DNA of 64,000 nucleotides, from NCBI GenBank assembly GCA_024291935.2, contig CM044308.1, positions 118,818,501 through 118,882,500 on the forward strand. The letters are read 5' to 3'. The position numbers and the translations under genes were made by a program. The notes beneath the pieces were generated by a model. That model had not been told where the DNA came from and did no database searches. It was given only the letters and a program-made list of their open reading frames with translations. This stretch comes from Okapia johnstoni. Its lineage: Eukaryota; Chordata; Mammalia; Artiodactyla; Giraffidae. Of this stretch, positions 34,738-45,949 are shown piece by piece (position 1 is the first letter of the stretch; each line of letters begins with the position of its first letter).

Positions 34738-34858
34738 TTTTTATTTCTTTTGCCTCCCTGTGTGGCATGTGTGATCTTACTTCCTTGACTAGGAGTTGAA
34801 CGTATACTCCCTGCAGTGGGAGTGTGAAGTCTTAACCACCAGACAACTGGGAAGTCCC
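34738..34858 (-). mobile_element. CHR-type SINE, antisense, short
   Basis: ctccctgtgtggcatgtgtg at the left and aaccaccagacaactgggaa gtccc at the right. Confidence 0.82.
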
Positions 34859-34964
34859 AAGGAGATTATTTTTATTTTTACAGGATTCATTTATTGAGGT
34901 GTCACTTGAATATATATAGTAGGTGAAGAGATTTTTTATTGAGAGATGACTCTGATGGTATGTG

Positions 34965-35360
34965 GGTTATATTAGTCTAATACAGAGAATCAGAACCAGT
35001 GGGAAGTGGGATTATATATATGAAGAGAGAGGGAAGAAGGGAATGGGGGTGTTTATTTTGAGAAATTGACTCACATGATTGTAAAGCCTGAACATCCAAA
35101 ATCTGCAGACTGAGGAAAGAGTTGCAATTTCTAACCCTCTTCCTCCAAGGAAGTCAGTTTTTCGAAGATTTTATTAAGACTTTCAGCTGATTGGATGAGT
35201 TCTATTCAAGTTATGAAGCATCACCCGCTTTACTCAAATTCTGCTGATTTAAATGTTATTCTTACGTAAAAAAATACCCTCACAGAAATATCTAGAATAA
35301 TATTTGACCAAATCTGATTATTGTGGCCCAGCCAAGTTGACACATTAATCACCACAGGGG
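34965..35360 (+). repeat. ancient MER-like repeat, sense
   Basis: attagtctaatacagagaat cagaaccag, then gagaaattgactcacatgat and tggcccagccaagttgacac. The order matches a medium-reiterated mammalian repeat starting with a reworked tctccagagaaacagaacc. Family name not fixed. Related sequence near 63830. Confidence 0.6.
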
Positions 35361-36027
35361 CGATGAATATAGTTCTGATTAAAATAGCATTTGCCTACTG
35401 GAAAAAATCTATTGTAGACACTTACTTCCCCACTCCCCATGTCTGCTCCTTAAATTTATTTCATAGTAGGAGAATCATTCTGCAAAGAGATGGCTATATG
35501 TCTGTATCTTTTGCTGGGTTGTCTTAAGAATTGTTATTGATAAGTGAATGTGAAGATATTTCCTTCTTGGTTTTAAGCACAGCACCTTCTAACTAGCAGG
35601 GCTCCAAACTATTTATTTTTTGCTAAATGAATTTTAATAAGTTTTCTGTACAGTCATACTCATCCTTTATTTGCATATTAGTAACACTTTTTTTTTATGG
35701 TGGAGAAAATGTCTTAATCTGAGGAACCGCATGTCCTGAACCTGGGTGTTGATGTCTTCTTCAAAGCCTGTGGTGCACAAAATCTTAGGACCCCCTTAAC
35801 CCTTTGGGGCGTACAAGACATGTCTGTTGCCATTCATTTCCATGACAAATGCTTTATTGAGCACAAGGTGCTTTGGACACTTGTCAGTTGCTTATATTCA
35901 CAATTAATACTGCTTAGTAAGTTTATCTTAGGGAAGTTCAGTAAAATTTCCTTTTGATGTATAAATTTTCTTATTTATAAATGTATATAGCATCACTGAC
36001 TCAATGGATATGAATGAGTAAACACCG
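35361..36027. other. intronic sequence, nothing recognised
   Basis: AT-rich, no repeat or gene recognised. A 68-codon ORF at 35321 starts inside the MER-like repeat. Confidence 0.45.
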
Positions 36028-36112
36028 AGAGATAGTGGAGGACAGAAGAGCCTGGCATGCTATAGTCCATGGGGTCACAAAGAGTCGGACGCGACTTAGT
36101 GACTGAACAACA
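36028..36112 (+). mobile_element. 5'-truncated Bov-tA SINE, sense
   Basis: Only the 3' part remains: ggacagaagagcctggcatg, cacaaagagtcggacgcgac and an ACAACA end. Confidence 0.88.
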
Positions 36113-36832
36113 ATCCCTTTTCAAAGAAAGGGGGGAATTTGCTATGGAAATAATCCTGGTCCTTCCTCATATTTTATCCTTTAGATATTTACACATTACA
36201 CTGAGCCCACAGTTTTTAATACAGAGTCTTATTACATTTGTGACAGTCTATAAATGCCATTTATTTTTATATTGTATTATAGTGATGTTTTCTTTCTTCA
36301 TGTTTATATGTCTATGTAGAGGGAGAAGAAGAGGGAGGGAGGAGAGAGAAACACACACACTGTTCCATCATCATATCAGATAAGCCGTTTAAGGTCTAGG
36401 TGGGAGATAATGTTACTGATCCAGGGATTAAGTCAGTGTCTTGTGTAATATTTGAGAGAGGGAGGGAAAGTATGGACCACATACTAAGGAATGTACACTT
36501 TCTTAGGAAATGAAAACGTGTTGTATATTACATGCTAACCTGCTCCAGTAATGAAGTTGTTCATGGTTAGGATTTTGTTGGGTATTATGAATAACTGCAA
36601 AAGAGTATGATTATTCAGCAGCTGACTGCAGACCTTGAAGAATGTTTAATCCAATATAATATCATCACATTATACACATTATTGGAGTGGAGAAGTGATC
36701 TTTACATAGAATCACAGAATGTTAGAATAGAAAAAAACTTGAAGATCATGTAAGATAAAGAAAGTCTTATCTGGAGACTCACCATGCATCTGTTTGGTGG
36801 TGGGAAATTCTTGTAAGAGTGAGAAAATTTTC
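36113..36832. other. intronic sequence with a purine-rich run
   Basis: A GGGAGA-rich stretch at 36318-36348 runs into (CA)5 at 36350-36360. Otherwise unassigned. Confidence 0.45.
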
Positions 36833-37107
36833 CCCAGAAACAGACTCACGTATACAGAAAACAAATTAGTGATTACCAGAGGGGAGCAGGGTGGAAGGAG
36901 GGGTTGAAATAGATGAAGAGGACTGAGAGGTACGACGTTGTAAATAAAATAAATAAGATACAAGGCTGTAATAGACAACACAGAGTATATAGTCCATATT
37001 TTGTAATAATAACTTTGTATGCTCTATAATCTATAGAAGTACCAAATCACTATGTTGTACTCCTGAAACTAATCTTATAGGGTAACTATACTTCAATTAA
37101 AAGAGTG
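36833..37107 (+). mobile_element. artiodactyl L1 3' UTR, sense
   Basis: cagaaacagactcacgtata, gattaccagaggggagcagg, gttgtactcctgaaactaat and cttcaattaaaagagtg give the L1 3' end in sense. Confidence 0.85.
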
Positions 37108-37453
37108 AGAAAATGTCTTTATTTCAGTTAGTTAGGAATCTCTTATCTCTTGTTAAATATGCACTCGATGGCCATATTTCCAAGATTGAATTTTAATAAT
37201 TAGAAAGATGAAAATTTTGGCAACCACAGACATCTTAAAATTACCTTGAAAAAAGCAAAATAATTTTAATAGTTGAACAGGAATAAAGACTTGATTTCAA
37301 AGTTAAGGACTGTTTATCAAATAAAATACACTTAGTTCACAGCATTAATAGTTTTGCATTTTTGCTGCAGATTGCTAACAAAGGACACATTGGACTGACA
37401 GAATTCTGTGAGACTGGTGTTTGGTAGCCACTGAGCTAAAGCAGCAGTTATTT
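37108..37453. other. intronic sequence, nothing recognised
   Basis: AT-rich. A splice-like CAG precedes 37371, but the following 45 bases do not match any exon I know. Confidence 0.4.
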
Positions 37454-37462
37454 CAGTTAAGT

Positions 37463-37687
37463 TCAGTCGCTCAGTTGTGTCCGACTCTTTGCAACCCCAT
37501 GAATCGCAGCACTCCAGGCCTCCGTGTCCATCACCAACACCTGGAGTCTACCCAAACCCGTGTCCATCGAGTCGGCGATGCCATCCAGCCATCTCATCCT
37601 CTGTTGTCCCCTTCTCCTCCTGCCCCCAATCCTTCCCAGCATTAGGGTTTTTTCCAAATGAGTCAGCTCTTCACATGAGGTGGCCAA
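37463..37687 (-). pseudogene. BovB ORF2 extreme C-terminus
   Basis: It reads [20 protein letters not shown] and ends [12 protein letters not shown], the usual BovB C-terminal residues, just before the 3' UTR shared with Bov-tA tails. Confidence 0.88.
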
Positions 37688-38429
37688 AGTATTGGAGTTT
37701 CAGCTTCAACATCAGTCCCTCCAATGAACACCCAGGACTGATCTCCTTTAGGATGGACTGGTTGGATCTTCTTGTAGTCCAAGGGACTCTCAAGAGTCTT
37801 CTCCAACACCAGAGTTCAAAAGCATCAATTCTTCGGCGCTCAGCTTTCTTCACAGTCCAACTCTCACATCCATACATGACTACTGGAAAAACCATAGCCT
37901 TGACTAGACAGACCTTTGTTGGCAAAGTAATGTCTCTGCTTTTAAATATGCTATCTAGGTTGGTCATAACCTTCCTTCCAAGGAGTAAGCGTCTTTTAAT
38001 TTCATGGCTGCAATCACCATCAGCAGTGATTTTGGAGCACCCAAAAATAAAGTCTGACACTGTTTCCACTGTTTCCCCATCTATTTCCCATGAAGTGATG
38101 GGACCAGATGCCATGATCTTAGTTTTCTGAACGTTGAGCTTTAAGCCGACTTTTTCACTCTCCTCTTTGACTTTCATCAAGAGGCTCTTTAGTTCTTCGC
38201 TTTCTGCCATAAGGGTGGTGTCATCTGCATATCTGAGGTTATTGATATTTCTCCCGGCAATCTTGATTCCAGCTTGTGCTTCTTCCAGCTCAGCGTTTCT
38301 CATGATGTACTCTGCATATAAGTTAAATAAGCATGGTGACAATATACAGCCTTGACGTACTCCTTTTCCTATTTGGAACCAGTCTGTTGATTCCATGTCT
38401 GGTTCTAACTGTTGCTTCCTGACCTGCAT
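37671..38429 (-). pseudogene. BovB ORF2 RT palm (YADD) and C-terminal fragment (252 codons)
   Basis: It picks up after the frameshift: WFQIGKGVRQGCILSPCLFN (motif B), then LRYADDTTLMAESEELK with both catalytic Asp residues of the YADD box, and the C-terminal block [15 protein letters not shown] second frameshift near 37675 (an extra base run in ttttttccaaatg) moves the last 70 codons into the frame at 37463-37687. Confidence 0.9.
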
Positions 38430-39441
38430 ACAGGTTTCTCAAGAGACAGGTCAGATGGTCTGGTATTCCCATCTCTTGGAGAATTTTCCATAGTTTATTG
38501 TGATCCACACAGTCAAAGGCTTTGGCGTAGTCAATAAAGCAGAAATAGATGTTTTTCTGGTACTCTCTTGCTTTATCGATGATCCAGCGGATGTTGGCGA
38601 TTTGATCTCTGGTTCCTCCGCCTTTTCTAAAACCAGCTTGAACATCTGGAAGTTCACGGTTCACGTATTGCTGAAGCCCGGCTTGGAGAATTTTGAGCAT
38701 TACTTTACTAGCATGTGAGCTGAGTGCAGTTGTGCAGTAGTTCGAGCATTCTTCGGCATTGCCTTTCTTAGGGATTGGAATGAAAACTGACCTTTTCCAG
38801 TCCTGTGGCCGCTGCTGCATTTTGCAGATTTGCTGGCATATTGAGTGCAGCACTTTCACAGCATCGTCTTTCAGGATTTGAAGTAGCTCAACTGGAATTC
38901 CATCACCTCCACTAACTTTGTTCATAGTGACGCTTTCTAAGGCCCACTTGACTTCACATTCCAGGATGTCTGGCTCTAGGTGAGTGATCACACCGTCATG
39001 ATTATCTGGGTCGTGAAGACCTTTTTTGTACAGTTCTTCTGTGTATTCTTGCCACCTTTTCTTAATATCTTCTGCTTCTGTTAGGTCCATACCATTTCTG
39101 TCCTTTATCGAGCCTATCTTTGCATGAAATGTTCCCTTGGTATCTCTAATTTTCTTGAAGAGATCTCTGGTCTTCCCCATTCTATTGTTTTCCTCTATTT
39201 CTTTGCACTGATCGCTGAGGAAGGCTTTCTTATCTCTCCTTGCTATTCTTTGGAACTCTGCATTCAGATGGGAATATCTTTCCTTTTCTCCTTTGCTTTT
39301 CGCTTCTCTTCTTTTCCCAGCTATTTGTAAGGCCTCCTCAGACAGCCATTTTGCTTTTTTGCATTTCTTTTCCATGGGGATGGTCTTGATCCCTGTCTCC
39401 TGTACAATGTCATGAACCTCTGTCCATAGTTCATCAGGCAC
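38323..39441 (-). pseudogene. BovB ORF2 linker and RT fingers/palm fragment (372 codons)
   Basis: On the minus strand it reads a Lys-rich linker (KGEKERYSHLNAEFQRIAR), then RT motifs QDWKRSVFIPIPKKGN, GFRKGGGTRDQIANIRW and FCFIDYAKAFDCVDHNKLW. The last holds the first catalytic Asp. The frame is lost near 38400, where the expected DWFQIGKGVRQGC block is out of frame (NRLVPNRKRSTSRL instead). This suggests a single-base indel in an otherwise well-kept copy. Confidence 0.9.
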
Positions 39442-39643
39442 TCTGGTCTATCAGGTCTAGTCCCTTAAATCTATTTGTCACTTCCACTGTATAATCATAA
39501 GGGATTTGATTTCGGTCATACCTGAATGGTCTAGTGGTTTTCCCTACTTTCTTCAATTTAAGTCTGAAGTTGGCAGTAAGAAGTTCATGATCTGAGCCAT
39601 AGTCCGTTCCTGGTCTTGTTTTGGCTGAGTGTATAGAGCTTCT

Positions 39644-39892
39644 CTATCTTCGGCTGCAAAGAATATAATCAGTCTGATTTCGGTGTTGACCATCTGGTGA
39701 CGTCCACGTGTAGAGTCTTCTCTTGTGTTGTTGGAAGAGGGTGTTTGCTATGACCAGTGCATTCTCTTGGCAAAACTCTATTATCCTTTGCCCTGCTTCC
39801 TTCTGTACTCCAAGGCCAAATTTGCCTGTTATGCCAGTTGTTTCCTGCCTTCCTTCTTTTGCTTTGCAGTTATTTAGGTGGAGTTTAAGCAC
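39644..39892 (-). pseudogene. BovB ORF2 endonuclease-domain fragment
   Basis: The minus strand reads WTSPDGQHRNQTDYILCSRR at its end, matching the APE-type endonuclease motif of RTE elements (Ser/Asp and the QTDYIL block). The first catalytic part of the domain is missing through 5' truncation. A frame break separates it from the RT piece. Confidence 0.88.
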
Positions 39893-39905
39893 AGTTTCAC
39901 TACCT

Positions 39906-40063
39906 TGAAGTGTTACTGGAGAGGCTTTGTTCCAACTTGTGTCTAAAATAAATAAGGGTTATGTTAAATAGAACCAAAAGGGAGGCTGCTTTGATACTGG
40001 GTATCCAACAGTTCTTTTTGTCGTGAAATGTCACAGAACCCTTACATGTGATGCTAAATATTT
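39906..40063. other. intronic spacer
   Basis: No repeat recognised except the start of the duplication of the next SINE. Confidence 0.4.
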
Positions 40064-40378
40064 TATTTATTTATTCATTTATTTTCTTATTGGCTGTGTT
40101 GGTTCTTGGTGTGGTGCACGGGCTGTCGTCACCGTATGCAGGCTTTCTCTGGTTTCAGTGAGCGGGGGATACTCTTCATTGTGGTGCTCGGGTTTGCCAT
40201 TGCGGTGCGTCTCTTGTTGTGGAGCGTGGTTTCCAGGATGCGCAGACTCAGTAGTTGTGGCACATGCATTAAGTATAGCCCGACGACATGTGGAATCTTA
40301 GTTCCTGGAGCAGGGATGGAACCTGTGTCACCTGAATTGGCAGGCAGATCCTGAACTGCTGGACCCTGAGGGAATTCC
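40064..40378 (-). mobile_element. CHR-type SINE, antisense, full length, with target duplication
   Basis: ttattggctgtgttggttct, gagcgggggatactcttcat, ctcttgttgtggagcgtggt and the head ctgaactgctggaccctgag. The flanks ctaaatatttt (40053) and ctaaatgtttt (40379) are a duplication. Confidence 0.92.
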
Positions 40379-40389
40379 CTAAATGTTTT

Positions 40390-41570
40390 GTTTTAACGTA
40401 TTTTCTTCCTGCTGTGTTGTGAGAACTGATGAATCACAGTTTGAGCTGGCATTATTTGTGCAGATCCAAAAAGAGATTTAGGCCCTTCTTCCAGTCTTTG
40501 ATGCTCTATCACATGGGCTTTTTGAGCTATTCCTCGGTCTTCCTTCAAGTACCCAGTCTTTTCACTTGCTCATCTCTCTGGTCTTTTACATTTCTGTGGG
40601 GGTTCTGCATTTTCTTCTTGCTTTCTGCCTGGCCTTCTGACTCTCTTTACTGCTTTCAAAGACTGGGATTTCCCATCTTTGGTATACCATTTATGTGAGA
40701 CCTGCCTCTCTGGCATAGAGGTTTTTCATGAGATGGGTCAGGGTACTGGGCCGTCCGATATCATGGATTGTTCATGGACCTCTTAACTTCTAGTATTATC
40801 TTTTAACCATTAGAGCCCTCAGAGCTTGCCCTGTTTATCTGATTATGGGTGAAACAAAAGCTTAAGGAAATAAGATGACATTACTATAACAGGTGAAAGT
40901 TGTTTTTTAATGTATTTATTTCAAAATACAATACCTGAACTATGGATACCCTATGGTAGTTTGTTGTAAGATCATCTTTATAGACATTGTATATTTCCTT
41001 GCAAGCCTTGAAATTGGTGCAAATCTCAAATAGCCCACCAAAATGGTTATATGTAGGTGACCAAACCAAAGGAATCCTGGTTTAATTTTTCGAAGAACTG
41101 CCTTTCTTTCTATTACATGGTATATGTATTCCTGAAAATCTGTGCTGTTAGGGTACTGGTAGAAATAGAAAACATATTCCAATTGGATAATTTGAGGAGA
41201 ATTTAAGTAAAGTGAATAGGAGCTGAGACCCTTTACCATTTCTTAGCAAGGGGTGAGAGCCATTAGCAGAACCTACAGTGAGAGCCACATCAAGAGGGTT
41301 ACCTGGCGGAGGCCTCTGGTGGAGGGATTTGGTCCATCTGCGATAACCTGAGAGCAGAGCGGCCACCCTACTCTTATTTCTCCAGATGGCTCCCTCAGGC
41401 TGAACCCAGCCAGAAGCTGGAGGCTGAATTCTGAAGACTTAGGGAGCCCACTGCTGCAATCTGTTTGATACAGGCCAGCCAGTCTCCCAACAGCAAGGAG
41501 CTGGGTGCAGTGAAGGCAGAGTGTATTTAGAGGGGACAGCATGCTTATATTCTGCAAAATTTCACACTAA
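40390..41570. other. unassigned sequence, possibly ancient repeats
   Basis: 40430-40760 is pyrimidine-rich with an 89-codon ORF and no domain. 41230-41560 (gaagctggaggctgaattct, caacagcaaggagctgggtg) resembles an ancient MER-like repeat read in sense. No gene is supported. Confidence 0.35.
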
Positions 41571-41904
41571 AACTGAGGTTATGGGGAAAGCAGATATGGA
41601 GGAAATAATATACAAAGTAATCAAGCAATAATCCTGATCAAAATTTTAAAAAAATGTTAATACTGATCAAAAGTTTACTAGTAAATATGGAATTTTACCT
41701 TAAAAAGAAGATGAAGGAGCCTTGGTGGAATAGAGGTATAAGGAAGAGTTGATACTGTTAAGTTAGAGAGGAAAGAACAAGATAAACAAAGACCAGGTAG
41801 GACTAAGCTATAACATTTATTGTTGCCTACGCACATGGTCAAATTGAGCCATGGTGAGCCTGGTTCCTTCTGTATTCAACTGAGCTAGTGAACTCTGTGT
41901 TCAG
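41571..41904. other. intronic sequence, nothing recognised
   Basis: A-rich, no repeat or ORF. Confidence 0.45.
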
Positions 41905-41915
41905 AATATACTTTG

Positions 41916-42120
41916 GGGGGCTTCCCTGCTGGTCCAGTGGTTAAGTATCCACCTTTCAATGTAGGGGACACAGGTTCAATCCCTGGTTAGGGAACTAAGA
42001 CCCTACTTGCTGCAGGGAAAGTAAGCCCATGCTGTACAGCAAGATAAGCCTGCATGCCACATCGAAGACCCAGCATGACCAAAATAAAAAAGTCACACCC
42101 AAAAAACAAACAAAAAACAA
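41916..42120 (+). mobile_element. CHR-type SINE, sense, with target duplication
   Basis: ggggcttccctgctggtcca, a B-box gttcaatccctggtt and the A-rich (AAAAAACA) tail. The flanks aatatactttg (41905) and aatacactttg (42121). Confidence 0.94.
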
Positions 42121-42131
42121 AATACACTTTG

Positions 42132-42690
42132 TATGCTGTGTTGTAGCATGAAAAACTGATCTTATTTCTGTCACTATATATTAATTTGCATAGTCTAGAG
42201 TTTTGTGTAAGTGGAATCATAAAATACACACTTTTCTTTGGTTTAGCTTCTGTTACAAAGTATATTTATTTTGAGATCCATTCATTTTATTGCATTTATC
42301 ATTAGCTTTTTTGTCCTTATTGCTGACTAGTTTCATACTGTATGAATGTACCACAGTTTGGTTGTTAAGTTCACCTGTTAAGGGTTGTTTTTAGACTTTG
42401 GGTTTGCAGATAATGCTGCTTTGAACCTAATGTTCAAGTCTTCATATACACATGTGCTTTCTTTTCTCTTGGTCAAATATCTGCAAGTAGAATGACTGAA
42501 TCATATGTTAGATGTGTGTTTTTCAAAATGACTGTCTTATTTTATACTCCTACCATCAGTGTATGAGGTTTCTAATTCCATTACTTCCTTACTTGACTCT
42601 ATCAGAATTTTAAATTTTAGCCACTATAATATAAATATGTAATGCTCTCTCACTGTAGTTCTAATTTGCACATGCCCCATTTTTCTTGAC
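42132..42690 (-). mobile_element. old L1M, antisense 3' UTR and ORF2 end
   Basis: gtgtaagtggaatcataaaa, tttagactttgggtttgcag and ctcctaccatcagtgtatga are reversed L1M phrases in order. Confidence 0.65.
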
Positions 42691-42736
42691 TCTCAACCCT
42701 CAGTTGAATTCATTCTTCTTCCGTGAGAAATAAAGT

Positions 42737-42940
42737 GGGACTTCCCTGATGGCTCAGCAGGTGAAGAATCCCCCTGCAATGTAGGAGACATGGGTTCGGT
42801 CTCTGCGTCGGGAAGATCACCTGGAGGAGGAAATGGCAATTCACTCCAGTATTCTTGCCTGAAAAATCCCATGGAAGGAGCCTGGCAGGCTACAGTCCAG
42901 AGGGTTGCAAAGAGTTGGACATGACTGAGCAAGCAGTACC
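42737..42940 (+). mobile_element. Bov-tA SINE, sense
   Basis: gggacttccctgatggctca, gggttcggtctctgcgtcgg, ctccagtattcttgcctga and the tail gcaaagagttggacatgact. Full length. Confidence 0.94.
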
Positions 42941-43364
42941 TTTTTTATTGTCCTAAGCCAGTATGATTTCTAGTAGTTTGGCATACAGCAGTAGATGCAT
43001 GAACCATATTATCTGTTCCTTTGTATACCTAGTGAAAAGGATGATGTAGTAGTACTTTTAATGACTGTAGTTTCTTGTTTATGGTCACTACTTGTTTGTG
43101 TTTTGTGGTATTCTTGGTTTTAGTTTTTATTTTGTCTCAACCAGTTTTTCTCTGTGATAGATTATGGTGAATGGTATCAGATTTGTGATCTCTGGAGGAG
43201 ATAATTTCACTTTGGGACCAAAGATGCAGCTTCAGTCACTCATAGTTTCTTGTAGCAAAAGTTTTGTTAAAGTGAAAAGGAATAGAGAAAACTTCTGACA
43301 TAGATATCAGAAGGGGGCAGAAAGTGTCCCACTAGTCTTATCAAGGCCTTACATACTTTTTCAG
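42941..43364. other. intronic sequence, nothing recognised
   Basis: No repeat or gene recognised. Confidence 0.4.
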
Positions 43365-43985
43365 TTGGTTACTAACAATAGAAAGGTCTTACCAGACCCA
43401 CTCCTACAACATACACATCTTAAGATAACAGGATTAGTCAGAAGGTTCTTGTTAAGAAGGAGAAATATGTCCTCGAGCAAGATACATGTTTGTTATATAA
43501 TCATTAGTACAGAGCTTAAGGAAAAACATGCAAACATCTCTGGTCCTGCGCACACTCTCATCCCCCTGTGTGTGTGTGCATGCTTAGTCGTAGTCCAACT
43601 CTTTGCAAACCTGTGTGCGGTAGCCCACCAGGCTCCTCTATCCATGGAGTTTTCCAGGCAAGAATACTGGAGTGGTTTGCCATTTCCTCCTCCAGGGGAT
43701 CTTCTTACCCAGGGATCGAACCTGCGTGTCCTACATTGGCAGGCAGATTCTTTACCACTCGCACCACCTGGGAAGCCCCTCATTGCCCTATTTGACTCAT
43801 TAGTAACCAAGGGTGTGAGCCAACTGATCTCAGACGTGTTTGCAGCATTTCCCTCCTCAGGATGAGACTCCTTTGCTTCTAAGAGCAAGTCCTGGGTGGT
43901 TTAACTATGCTCCACCATCGTAGGGCTATTGCATACTCTCCTTGTTTTGCAAGTAATCCCCCTCTGCTCTCCGTCAGCAGAGAAG
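43365..43985. repeat. possible LTR-like or other ruminant repeat, split by a Bov-tA
   Basis: The flanks of the Bov-tA (43365-43566 and 43784-43985) differ from nearby intron in style, with phrases such as gagcaagtcctgggtggttt. I recall similar text in ruminant LTRs, but no TG...CA ends or poly-A signal could be fixed. Tentative. Confidence 0.25.
43567..43783 (-). mobile_element. Bov-tA SINE, antisense, full length
   Basis: A TG run, then gcatgcttagtcgtagtcca, the centre gcaagaatactggagtggtt and the head cgcaccacctgggaagcccc. Confidence 0.94.
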
Positions 43986-43996
43986 GCACTTTCTTT

Positions 43997-44062
43997 GGTT
44001 GAACCCATGCCTCCTGCAGTTTAAGCGTGGAGTCCTATCCACTGGACCGCCAGGAAATTGCC
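43997..44062 (-). mobile_element. CHR-type SINE head, antisense, partial
   Basis: gaacccatgcctcctgcagt then tatccactggaccgccagga. Only the tRNA-like head remains. Confidence 0.65.
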
Positions 44063-44264
44063 GGCTCTGCCAGTATTGAATCAGGATCTCCTTTTCGCCC
44101 CCTGCTCCTCTGCCTAGGTAAATGTTATTTAAAGTTCTTAACTTTTCTCTCTCATTCCTCTCATACTTATGCTGTAGTGTAATTTCAGGTTGATTCATTT
44201 GCCTTATTTGTTGATAGGTGGTATTTTTCAAAGACCTTTGGAAATTCAGAGTTACGTGGTGTTA
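44063..44264. other. intronic spacer
   Basis: No repeat recognised. Confidence 0.4.
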
Positions 44265-44479
44265 TCAAGTCAAGTGTTAGTTGCTCAGTTGTGTCCGACC
44301 CTTTGCGACCCCATGGACTGTAGCCTGCCAGGCTCCTCTGTCCATGGAATTGTCCAGGCAAGAATACTGGAGTGGGTTGCCATTCCCTTCTTCTAGGGGT
44401 CTTCCTGACCCAGGGATCGAACCTGGGTCTTCTGCATTGCAGGCAGATTCTTTACCATCTGAGTCACCAGAGAAGCCCA
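44265..44479 (-). mobile_element. Bov-tA SINE, antisense, full length
   Basis: agttgctcagttgtgtccga, the centre caagaatactggagtgggtt and the head catctgagtcaccagagaag ccc. The flanks gtggtgttatc (44254) and gtggcattata (44482) suggest a duplication. Confidence 0.94.
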
Positions 44480-45384
44480 GGTGGCATTATATACCTGCAC
44501 AAATGCATTTGTAAAAATATTTGGGTTGTATTGTTCTCATCTACACCTTGCTTTTTCTTGCCTCTTATTAATATATTATGGCATGTTTTTATTTAACGAT
44601 GAATATTGGTGCTACCTTATATATATATTATCCTACTTAATGCATATTTATTAATGTTGAATAGTAATATACATATTTAATATACATAGTTTAAAATATT
44701 AATCACAAATGGAAAGAGCTTAAAGCTTTAAATAGGCCATCATAAGCTGCCACCAGATCTAAAACTTTCTTCTTTGGCTTTTTAAGATTTTGTGTCAGAG
44801 AATGATGTAATCAAAGAAGAAGAAAGCACTTGTGAAAGATTTGTTTCCTATATTGTCTGATTTGAAACTTGTTGAAAGCAGAAATTAGCCACTGATTTTA
44901 TTTAAAATAGGACCATGTCTCCCTTCATTTAACTACTGCTTGCATTTCCTGTGTCCATGTTGCAAAGAGCTACATCTAATTCTTGTTCTGTGGTTCAACC
45001 TGATTTTAATAGGTTCTTTGGGAATGCATCCACATCAATTTTTGAACCTTTATTCAGAAAGTAAGTATTGAAATGCTGTCATTACAGTAAATTGGGAATG
45101 TGGTGATATCTCTTTCCTTGGAATGTGTTTTGTGTGTTACCACTTCTCTTTAGGATTTATGCACCTAGATTATTAGCTGATTAGATATTATTTTCATGTA
45201 CTCTTCAAGCAGATTTGGCTGTTGAGCAATTGAAACATGGTTGGTGCCAGTGAAAGTGCTGATGTTGTGGATATATTATGTTAAATGTATTAAAATTGAT
45301 TTCATTTATTTATTGTTTTTAATGTGGCTACTAGAAAATTTAAAATTACATAGCTCACTTTGTCTTTCTATTGGACTCTGTTTT
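44480..45384. other. repeat-poor intronic sequence
   Basis: AT-rich, with a possible old L1 trace at 44500-44650. A short splice-flanked open segment at 45012-45060 is noted among the findings. No gene is supported. Confidence 0.4.
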
Positions 45385-45595
45385 TGGCTTCCTAGATGGC
45401 TTAGTGGTTAAGAATCCACCTGCAACGCAGCAGATGCAGATTCTATCCCCGGGTCAGGAAGGTCCCTTGGAGAAGGAAATGGCAAATCCACTCCAGTACT
45501 CTTGCCTGGGAAATCCCATGGACTGAGGAGCCTAGCAGGCTACAGTCTGTGGGTTGCAAAAGAATTGGACACAACTTAACAACCGAGTAACAATG
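45385..45595 (+). mobile_element. Bov-tA SINE, sense
   Basis: ggcttcctagatggcttagt, ctatccccgggtcaggaagg, ctccagtactcttgcctggg and the tail caaaagaattggacacaact. Confidence 0.92.
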
Positions 45596-45949
45596 GCAAA
45601 GTTGTTGCTTTGGGCTACAGGTGTACATTTCTGATTACCTCTGAGTGGAAAACTATCACGGTTTCTTATTACTTGTACAGGTCTATAGATTTATCAATCC
45701 AGAGCTGTTAGCCAGGAAATTTTAGTTTTGACAAGTGGCAGATTTTGAGATTATGATATCCTGGATGACAGTGGGCCTTCAGTGGCAGCTTCTGTAGTGC
45801 TAATCTAATAGGAACTCTACCTATAGTGATATTTATGTTTAATGGATCTGATTTTCATTTTGGGCTCTCTAATATTGTATATGCATTTAGCCTAAGGTTG
45901 GTCCCCTGTAATATTCACTGATACTCCTGAATCCATGGATAGAAGTATA
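45596..45949. other. intronic sequence, nothing recognised
   Basis: No repeat or ORF recognised. Confidence 0.45.

Larger units (their letters stand above)
37454..39905 (-). mobile_element. BovB (RTE) LINE, antisense, 2.45 kb, endonuclease to 3' end
   Basis: This is the longest BovB here, about three quarters of the roughly 3.2-kb full element. From right to left it holds the end of the endonuclease domain, the RT domain, the C-terminal region and the 3' UTR (reversed: ttaagttcagtcgctcagtt). It lacks the 5' end, so it is truncated. The coding frame is cut into at least four open pieces (39644-39892, 38323-39441, 37671-38429, 37463-37687) by frameshifts, so it cannot encode an active protein. 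BovB is known to have entered ruminants by horizontal transfer. Confidence 0.96.

Noticed and set aside
37371..37416. Possible exon after ttttttgctgcag
   Set aside because: Short, no match to BCAS3, and only a weak GTGTTT donor follows.
43365..43865. 166-codon plus ORF with LFANLCAVAHQAPLSMEFSRQ
   Set aside because: The central part is the antisense translation of a Bov-tA SINE, seen again in many other ORFs here (MEFSRQEYWSGLPFP type). It is not a protein gene.
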